Shown one piece after another: positions 56,771 through 64,000 of a stretch of 64,000 nucleotides of DNA. The DNA is taken from NCBI GenBank assembly GCA_037976565.1, contig CP137675.1, positions 4,343,364 through 4,407,363 of the forward strand, read 5' to 3'. Within the stretch, counting starts at the first letter, position 1, and each line of letters begins with the position of its first letter. The translations under genes were made by a program, and so were the position numbers. Source of the DNA: Mesocentrotus franciscanus (lineage: Eukaryota > Echinodermata > Echinoidea > Camarodonta > Strongylocentrotidae). Below the pieces are notes generated by a model. That model saw only the letters and a program-made list of their open reading frames with translations. It was not told the origin of the DNA and did no database searches.

Positions 56771-59266
56771 ATGTACAAGCAAGTTGCTATAACAATACCA
56801 TTGAATATCGAAGTTACAGGCATTTTTCTTATTTCCACACTGCAAAAATTACCTTTCGAACTGATAGTCAACGAATTTGATGTAGAGAAAGCTTGGCAAA
56901 TATGGTACGACTTATACATGTTAGCAATAAATGAACATACTCCAGTGAGGAAAAAGCGAATAAGATCAAAAGTCTGTCATTGGGTTAACGGGGAGCTAAT
57001 TATGGAAATGAATAGACGTAATTGGTACCACAAAATGGCAACAAAATACGATAGCATAGAATACTGGTCTAAATATAAAACGTTAAAAAAAGAAATAACT
57101 CACCTTATCAGAAAGGCAAAGAATGATTACATAAAAAGGGTACTAGACGAGTATGGTGGAACCCCCGATGCTATGTGGAAAACATTAAAACTAATAACAT
57201 CAGCAAATCATAACGATCGTATAACACTAGAAGTAGACGACGAGGAAATCACAGACCCTGAAGATATTGCCCAGCATCTAAACGACTATTTTGTAAATTC
57301 TGTTTCTGCCCTATTAAATCCTTTGAACTCTGGTGAAAGTTTGAGGGATAGCGGTGAAGTATTTGACGATCGTGTTAGTCATACTTCTGAAGATGATGGT
57401 ATAAATAGTTCAAAACCTGTCTCATATGGACTATTTAGTCTTCCAATAATTACAACAGAGTTTGTTTTTAAAGAAATCAATGCACTGCCCTTGAAAAAGG
57501 CTACTGGGCCTGATGATATTTCAATTAGACTCTTTAAGAGTGCATATAATGCTCCTAGACCACTTGAAAGTCTTGTTTATATTTTCAATTTGTCTCTGTT
57601 GAAGGGTGTTTTTCCTAATGAATGGAAGACCGCACGAGTAAAGCCTATTTTTAAATCTGGAAATAAACAAAATGCCGAAAATTATAGACCTATATCCTTA
57701 CTGTCAATTATATCTAAGTTATTAGAGAGAGCTGTACATACTGCACTCCAAGAATATTTATTAAAGCATAATATTCTCACTGATCGACAATTTGGGTTCC
57801 GCCCCAATCACTCATGTGAAACTGCACTACTCTGTATGACAGATAATTGGGCTAAACACGCTGATCTAGGGAATATAAATGGTGTTGCATTTGTTGACAT
57901 GAGAAAGGCGTTCGATACGGTCAATCATAATATTTTGCTTCAGAAACTTAAAAGCAGTGGTTGTTCAGACGATAGCCTAAACTGGTTTTCATCATACTTG
58001 AGAGGCCGAAGGCAATATGTAACTATCAATGGAAAAAATTCTTCTGTCAAAAGAATTCACACAGGTGTACCCCAAGGATCGGTCCTTGGGCCGCTGCTAT
58101 TTACAATTTTCATAAACGATTTATCAACCAGTGTTACTAGTGGAGACATTTTTCTTTTCGCCGACGATGCAACCCTATCGGTACATGGTTCCACAGTTCC
58201 CGAAATTGAATCAACGTTGAATCAAGCATTACATGAAGTTTATTCTTGGACTCAGAAGAATAATATCGTACTAAATACAAACAAAACTAAGGTTATGATC
58301 ATAGGATTAAGGCAGAAAATTCAAACTCTTAATGAGAATAAACTTCATGCTCATATTAGAACCTCACCGGTTGAATCTGTATCAGAATATAAATGCCTTG
58401 GTGTAGTTTTGGACAACTACTTGTCGTTTACTAATCATGTTGACAGAGTAGCCGACGATGCAACCCTATCGGTACATGGTTCCACAGTTCCCGAAATTGA
58501 ATCAACGTTGAATCAAGCATTACATGAAGTTTATTCTTGGACTCAGAAGAATAATATCGTACTAAATACAAACAAAACTAAGGTTATGATCATAGGATCA
58601 AGGCAGAAAATTCAAACTCTTAATGAGAATAAACTTCATGCTCATATTAGAACCTCACCGGTTGAATCTGTATCAGAATATAAATGCCTTGGTGTAGTTT
58701 TGGACAACTACGTGTCGTTTACTAATCATGTTGACAGAGTAGCGCTAAAGATGAAACAGAAATTAGGTGTTATCAGAAAATTTAAAAATACATTTAATAG
58801 GCGTTACTTAAGTATGTTGTACTGGGGCTATGTTTTTCCGCATGCAATGTACTGTTGCAATGTTTGGTCAAATAGATCACAAAATAATTATGAGATACTG
58901 AATAAACCGCACAAGCGTGCAGCTTATATCATATCTGGTTGCTCCTGGATGACCCCATCGGAACATGTGTTTTCGCAACTAAATTGGCCATCTCTCCAGG
59001 AAATGCATACAAAATCGTTACTTTGCATGATCTTTAAATGTGTTCACCATCTAACTCCCTCTATTCTGGCAGACAAATTTATTCTCCATGATGATGTGGC
59101 AGTGCGGACTACATGCAATCTAAATCAACAAAAACTCAGCTCAAATAATTGCAGAACTGAATACTATAAACGATCGTTTGTCAATTCGGGTATAACCCAT
59201 TGGAATAATCTCCCAGTAGAAATTCGGCTTTCCCAAAATTTGAAAGCATTCAAGAGCAAACTATGA
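56771..59266 (+). pseudogene. retroelement ORF2, reverse-transcriptase part, 831 codons
   Basis: An uninterrupted frame of 831 codons covering the linker, RT palm and thumb and the C-terminal domain of a CR1/L2-like ORF2. The RT core is at about residues 235-470, with the FADD aspartates at 465-466. Residues 464-560 are repeated as 561-657, an in-frame tandem duplication that inserts a second copy of the thumb region behind the active site. The natural N-terminus lies upstream in another frame, so the ATG at 56771 is not the true start. The family copies DNA from its own RNA at nicked targets. Confidence 0.85.
58160..58741 (+). repeat. 291-bp in-frame tandem duplication in the RT gene
   Basis: GCCGACGATGCAACCCTATC begins at 58160 and again at 58451. 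The two 291-bp units differ by two substitutions I can find (GGATTAAGG/GGATCAAGG and CTACTTG/CTACGTG). GC is shared at the breakpoints, consistent with microhomology or slippage. Confidence 0.95.
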
Positions 59267-59969
59267 CATTGGACGAAATGGAGGGCAAAATATTTTCCCA
59301 TATTGTAACATATCTGGTAGTTTTATTTCTTATCCCAAGGCAATATATTTTTCATTTGAATGAACTGTGTTTATTTAATCGGTCACACAAATTTGATGTT
59401 TTGTTTTGTTTTATCTTGTCTGTTTGTTTGTGCTGTTCCATATACTTTTGTTAGTTTTCAAAAGTGCGCCGCAATTTTTGTGTTTAGACTCTCATGTATT
59501 TATCTTGTAAATAATTTTGGGTGCAACTACGGTTAGTCTTATTTGAAATGTTTAATTTTGATTAATTCAGATTGTTTTAAATGTTTATTTGTAAATCGGA
59601 AGACGCTAGACAGACACATACCTACTTTTACCCTTCTTATATGTTAAAGGTTAAACTTTTCTTATCCCCATTTCGTTTTTATTTATATTCAAATTTGCAT
59701 TTTTATATTTTGTAACGTGATATGCAATTATTGTTGGTTGTGTAATGAAATGTTCAATTTTGTCTTATTTACAACTATTTTAGAATGTATATAGTTTGTT
59801 TGTATTTTAAAGGGCCCCAACGAAAATCAGTGTATATGCTGATTGGGCTACCCTTTTTTAAATATGTGAAATAAATAAATAAATAAATAAATTTCGGAAA
59901 ACGATGAAATTAGTGACCGTGATAGGATGCTAGAGACTTTACCTACAAAGTTTGAAATGAATCGGGATA

Positions 59970-60180
59970 GGGGAAGGTATGGCACGCCAGAACCGTCAAA
60001 ATTCGGTGAGTTGACATAAATGTGGTCGAGAAAAAAAAAACAGGTGTCGAGAAAAAAACAAAAAGCAGTCAAGATTTTAAAAAAAAAAGGAGTCGAGAAT
60101 TAAAAAGAGCCGTCGAGAAAAAAGAAGAAAAAAAGCAGTCAAAAATAAAAAAATAAGCCGTCAAAAAGACAGTGTTGTCC
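59970..60180. repeat. GTCGAG/poly-A array, left member of an inverted pair
   Basis: After GGTATGGCACGCCAGAACCG, TCAAAATTCGGTGAGTTGAC and ATAAATGTGG come about eight irregular units of the type GTCGAGAAAAAAAAGCA. The same flank and array occur in reverse complement at 63475-63835. Confidence 0.85.
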
Positions 60181-60260
60181 TTTCTTTTTAGTTTCGTGAC
60201 GTGCCGCCTAAAATAGCACTAACAGCTTGCATGATTAGCCGGGCCTCTTCAACAAGCGTC

Positions 60261-60346
60261 ATGGCCGATAATATCCGGCGAAGTGCCCAGGAGATTTTGC
60301 AGTGTCTAAGAGAAAATGAGATGCAGCATCTGTTTACCTATTTTGG
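60261..60346 (+). CDS. possible first coding exon of an unknown gene
   Basis: AAGCGTCATGGCC gives a good Kozak start at 60261. The frame reads MADNIRRSAQEILQCLRENE, then MQHLFTYF, and meets a consensus donor TTTTGG|GTAAGA at 60346 (phase 2). The text is non-repetitive and helical in composition, unlike its AT-rich surroundings. I cannot find the next exon before 64000 and do not recognise a family. Alternatives are chance or a transposon-encoded exon. Confidence 0.35.
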
Positions 60347-61131
60347 GTAAGAATCATTGGAGCAACTTTAGAATACCCCACCACAAAAATTGACCAAATG
60401 TTCATAGGTCAACCAACGCTTCACCAATGGAGCTAAATAGACCCATATGAAGACTTAATTAAGTTTCTTAGGTACAACACTTAACCTAATCCTAAGCTTT
60501 ACTCTATAAACCCTTACCCTATAAACAGTATATAAAAAAGGGACACATTATTTTTGTTATTTGGCCTAATTTGTTTGGTTTGGTGTTTAATCCAATAATT
60601 AAAAGGGGAAAAGTGACTTATGAATAACCCCATAATCATTGCATTTCGTTTTTTGTTTTTTTTAATTTTTGTTTTAATTTATGTGAAGAAATATAAGCAG
60701 TTAAAGCAACATTGGCAATAACCAGAAATAAACTTGAAACTATCAGCAGGGTCCTTGTTTGAAAAGTCTATTGAGTGAAGTTGACAACAAAATTTGGCTT
60801 TATTTATTCTCATGTTTTATGCCAAGGTGTTTTTAAAAGAAGTGAACAATGTTAGTCTAGTAGTAGTACATTTGCATTGCAAATAAACATTTTGACTAAA
60901 TTTTGGCTAAATTTGGTATTGATTGACAGAAAATAGTATGTAGAAGCGAAATTTGTACGTGAAATGATTTACAACTAAGTTAGTTTCTTGAAATTCGCTG
61001 TTGAAAGAACCCCAAATCATCCTTCCCATTTAGGTAGAAAACTGAAACTACGTCAAATTTAGGGACGTCACTACAGGCAGCTGTACTGCTCAGATTCCCG
61101 GACGTCATATACAAACATATATGGAAGGAGA
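60347..61131. other. non-coding DNA
   Basis: AT-rich sequence with no recognisable feature; it would be intron 1 if the 60261 exon is real. Confidence 0.45.
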
Positions 61132-61605
61132 TTGAACAAAATGCACTCTCTCCCTCTCTCCTTGCTCCATAGTATTTCAATTGTCTTAATTCTCTCTCTC
61201 TCTATAATCTTCCTTCTGGATATCCTCTTTGTCTTTTGTTCTGTCTTTGTCTCTCTCTCTTATCCTTCTAGATGTCCTCCGTCTTCTTTCCCCCTCTCTC
61301 CCTCTCTTCCTTGTCTTACAGTATTTGTCTTTTATTTTCTTTCTCTCACTCCCTCTCTCTCATTGCTCCATAGTAGGGCCTACATGTATTCTGTTTTTAT
61401 TCTCTTGTGGATATATATCCTCTTCGTTTTGTTTGTCTCTCTATTCTCTCCCTTCCACCCCCCTCTCTCTCTCTCTATTGTGGATATCTTTTTTGTCTTA
61501 TATTTGCTCTTTCTCTCTCTCTTTCTCTCTCTCCCCCTTCCTTATGGATATATTTTTTGTCTTCTTTTCTCTCAGTAGGCCTAATCTTTGCAAAGGGTAA
61601 GAGAG
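61132..61605. repeat. CT-rich minisatellite-like tract
   Basis: Four to five irregular units of about 60-110 bp, each a CTCTCTCT run followed by GGATAT..CT(C/T)TTTGTCTT (starts near 61218, 61272, 61412, 61482 and 61545). TTGCTCCATAGTA also recurs (61163, 61364). Ser/Leu/Phe-rich frames are artefacts. Confidence 0.75.
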
Positions 61606-62038
61606 TGTAAGTGGTTATGACTAAGGAGGTCAATACCACGATAACAGTCATAACACCGTGGCGAATAAGAATTGCAGTAGAAATATTCAGAACAATTTTT
61701 TATAATGGATCTATTGCTTCCTTCAAGACATACATTTAGAAAGGAAAACAAGTTTAAAAAACATTCATATTTGTTATTTATGAATATTAATGTCCACTGT
61801 AAGTGTAACACCGTGACGCTAAAAAGGACATGCATTTTGTATCCCTAGATCCCTGCATAAACCATCAAAACTCCGTGAATTTACAGACCATATGCCAGGT
61901 TCATCATACTGGTAAGATGGAGTAGACTATTATTGGGTACATTATCAAAGAAGAAATAGAAACCGAACATGATATGATAAATATGAGATCGATCATAAAT
62001 AACTTGATCTGTCGACGGTTCTTAAAGGCATCGTTTAT

Positions 62039-62261
62039 GTAAAAGTCATGGGATTCCTGAATGACCTAAAGGTTTATAATTATGATTGCAGCATGAGCTA
62101 ACTCCAGGATTTTTGTTTCATAATCTGAGACAAAGTTACCGGATCCCTTTAAAGTGACTCGGTAACATTGCCTCAGATTATAAAACAAAAATCCTGGATT
62201 TAGCTCATGCTGCAATCATAATTATAAACCTTTAGGTCATTCAGAATCCCATGACTTTTAC
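62039..62261. mobile_element. near-perfect 223-bp foldback
   Basis: GTAAAAGTCATGGGATTC..GAATGACCTAAAGG..AATTATGATTGCAGCATGAG is mirrored with few mismatches up to CCATGACTTTTAC. About 100-bp arms surround an 18-nt centre (GATCCCTTTAAAGTGACT). No ORF; a palindromic MITE is likely. Confidence 0.85.
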
Positions 62262-62528
62262 AAGCCGATGGCCTGTATGATTATCAAGATATTTATGATT
62301 GGAAACCGAAATTCCATTTTTCGTTTTCGTAACCGTTTTTATAACACTACAGTCTATTGAGAAAAATGAGTATGGCAAAACCGGTCACTCAAAGATTTTT
62401 ACTTTTGAGGCACTTCATGATCATTTTGAAGAGCAATTTTTTTTAGGGCTTCAATATTACACCATATCACAAACACTGATAACACGTAGGGCCATGCATC
62501 CCAAATTTAACATTGTTAAAAGATGCGT

Positions 62529-63030
62529 TTAAAGGGAAATCCAACCCAAATACACAACTACTCTAAACGAAAGCAGAAATCTCAGAGAAGCAAACTGATG
62601 AAATTTCAATTAAATCTGACTAAATATAAGAAAGTTATGAATTTTTGAAGTTTTTATCACTAGACGTATGGGCACTTCAAGTCGGCTGAAGCGGTAATGT
62701 CAATGTGATGTAGTGCCGGACTACTTTCCCGTCTGTTCCAAAATATAAAATGACTAAAATTTAAATTTTTCAAAAATCCATTGCTCAGGAGGGTCTATTC
62801 TTTTTAGAGGACTTATAATAATATGCTATCCATAATATATTTTGAGAAGTCACAATCCACTAACCAAACTACCAATTTGGGATTCGCATAGACTTAGTGA
62901 TCTCATATTTCAAACATTCATAACTTCCTTACTATTGGTCCGATTCATTTCAAACTTTTGCCATTCTGTTTCTGTTATTTTTCTGCTTTCATACAAATCA
63001 ACTTATTACAATGGTTGGATTGTCCTTTAA
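62529..63030. mobile_element. TTAA-bounded MITE of the TTAAAGG family
   Basis: Left end TTAAAGGGAAATCCAACCC, right end GGTTGGATTGTCCTTTAA, TTAA at both edges. Internal arms share AAGAAAGTTATGAATTTTTG and TTCATAACTTCC-type blocks with the 30-kb and 13-kb members. Confidence 0.75.
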
Positions 63031-63103
63031 GTTATATCGAGAACGAAAAACAGACGTACGTATGTACGGACGGACCACCCGAAAACATAATGCTTCTGCC
63101 AAT

Positions 63104-63425
63104 ATATATATATATATATATAATAATAATAATACATAATAATACATAAGATTTGAAAGGTGCCAAATCCACTTGACAATCAAATGCTCAAGACGCAGCT
63201 TGTGCAAAAGATGAAATACATGATAAATAGACAAAAGTACAATAGGAAAGGTACGGACATGAAAGGTAATGGTAATCAATTATAGGCTAAATTAAACAGA
63301 TATTTCTTAAGATTATTTTTAATACTTCACCAGAACTGCTATTTTTAATCCATTGAGGGAGAGTATTTCATAATGACGGCCCAGCATGAGCGAAGGTTCG
63401 CTCCCCCGCTTTGTGTTAACCCTAG
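63104..63425 (-). mobile_element. CR1/L2-like retroelement 3' remnant
   Basis: On the minus strand AGERTFAHAGPSL, then NTLPQWIKNSSSGEVLK and, after a frameshift, NNLKKYLFNLAYN (63410-63280) form a typical ORF2 C-terminus with one stop. The 3' end runs into AATAATAATAC and (AT)n at 63104-63140. Confidence 0.7.
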
Positions 63426-63474
63426 GAATGACAAGTAAGCCTCTCGCAATTGCGCATGATCAGTTGTCGCCCAG

Positions 63475-63835
63475 AAGAAAAAAAAGATGTTGAGAAGAAA
63501 AAAAAGCAGTCGAGAATAAACTGAAAAAAAGCTGTCTCGACGGCTTTTTTGTCATTCTCGACTGCTTTTTTTTTTCTTTTCTCGACGGCTTTTTTATAAA
63601 TTCTCGATTGCTTTTTTTTTTTCTCTCGACGGCTTTTTTTTTTCTCTACATCTTTTTTTTTTCTCGACACCCTTTTTTTTCTCGACTGCTTTTTTTCTTT
63701 CTGGACACCTTTTTTCTTTTTCTCGACTGCTTTTTCTTTTACTCGACTGCTCTTTTTTTTCGACACCTGTTATTTTTTCGACACCACATTTATGTAAACT
63801 CGCCGAATTTTGACAGTTGTGGCGTGCCATAGGAA
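63475..63835. repeat. GTCGAG/poly-A array, right member of an inverted pair
   Basis: Reverse-orientation array of CTCGACTGCTTTTTT-type units ending with CCACATTTATGTAAACTCGC, CGAATTTTGACAGTTG and TGGCGTGCCAT, the mirror of 59970-60050. Near 63535 the array reverses direction on itself, giving a local palindrome. Confidence 0.85.
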
Positions 63836-64000
63836 GTGATCTAGAAAGGGCTCACAAGCACAGCGTGCAAAACGAATGGGATTTTTTGGGGGAATAAAGA
63901 ACACGTCATGACGCGTGCTGTGGCCCAAATGGCGTTCCATACTAATATAATCATGTAGGGTATAAAATGGCGTCCAAAAAATGCCCCCGTTGAGAGATTT

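Larger units (their letters stand above)
55899..59891 (+). mobile_element. nearly full-length CR1/L2-like retrotransposon
   Basis: An open region with a basic leader (MAHRRSRMSD at about 55963) runs, after a TAG near 56078, into an APE-type endonuclease: ININSLPNKIDEL, VGETHCDS, LLGVIYRAPNS, IIGDFNCDL (about 56535) and, past a TAA at 56617, TRVTPHSSTLIDHLYSS and HISDHYLIF. A frameshift (about 56815-56845) links it to an 831-codon frame (56771-59266) containing reverse transcriptase: NYRPISLLSIISKLLERAV, FVDMRKAFDTVNHNILL, GVPQGSVLGPLLFTIFINDL and FADD (residues 463-466). The C-terminus ends HWNNLPVEIRLSQNLKAFKS. The 3' tail is (AAAT)n at 59868-59891. Two stops and one frameshift make it inactive as read, but decay is light. 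Confidence 0.93.

Noticed and set aside
1..64000. CRISPR arrays, operons, phage or prokaryotic mobile elements
   Set aside because: No spaced direct-repeat array, no ribosome-binding-site-linked gene runs; all coding evidence is spliced and eukaryotic.

Overview
The window is animal nuclear DNA, most likely from a sea urchin (echinoid); species not resolved. Evidence: spliced genes with consensus GT/AG introns; a histone H2B relic whose N-terminal tail (PSGGKKR-RKRKE) is of the sea-urchin type; a sea-urchin-egg-lectin (SUEL) domain; and many CR1/L2-like retrotransposons, SINE relics and MITEs. There is no operon structure, CRISPR array or intact tRNA or rRNA gene.

Layout. 1-10.6 kb: mostly non-coding, with GA/CT microsatellites, a broken H2B copy (3140-3357), short foldback MITEs and SINE relics. 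10.6-27.7 kb, minus strand: a five-exon Ras-family GTPase of the Rit/Ric group (231 aa, all five G motifs, no CAAX box), with a possible TATA-type promoter and untranslated first exon near 27.5-27.66 kb. Its introns are rich in the palindrome TACATGTA and hold MITEs and a long polypyrimidine tract. 27.7-38.2 kb: repeats, including nested retroelement 3' ends, a 114-bp triple tandem repeat and a roughly 300-bp higher-order repeat.

38.3-49.6 kb, plus strand: a reconstructed secreted protein of 946 aa made of a signal peptide, a SUEL/rhamnose-binding lectin domain, a 760-residue Thr/Gln/Pro/Ser mucin-like region in one 2,280-bp exon, and a terminal PAN/Apple domain. All internal introns are phase 1 and the joined exons keep one frame. 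Its probable promoter and 5' untranslated exon (38278-38730) recur near 52971-53368. The 38-kb copy carries a 3.3-kb CR1/L2-like insertion that the 53-kb copy lacks, so the second copy is a natural empty site.

49.8-64 kb: retroelement territory, including a nearly full-length CR1/L2-like ORF2 (55.9-59.9 kb) with a 291-bp in-frame tandem duplication starting inside its FADD catalytic motif, an inverted pair of GTCGAG/poly-A arrays (about 60.1 and 63.6 kb), a possible short first coding exon (60261-60346) and TTAA-flanked MITEs.

The Rit GTPase is a conserved signalling protein. The lectin-mucin-PAN gene is the most distinctive locus: a modular, probably secreted, glycan-binding mucin. I see no functional link between the two genes beyond proximity. 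Exon models come from splice-site and frame reading only and have not been tested against transcripts.
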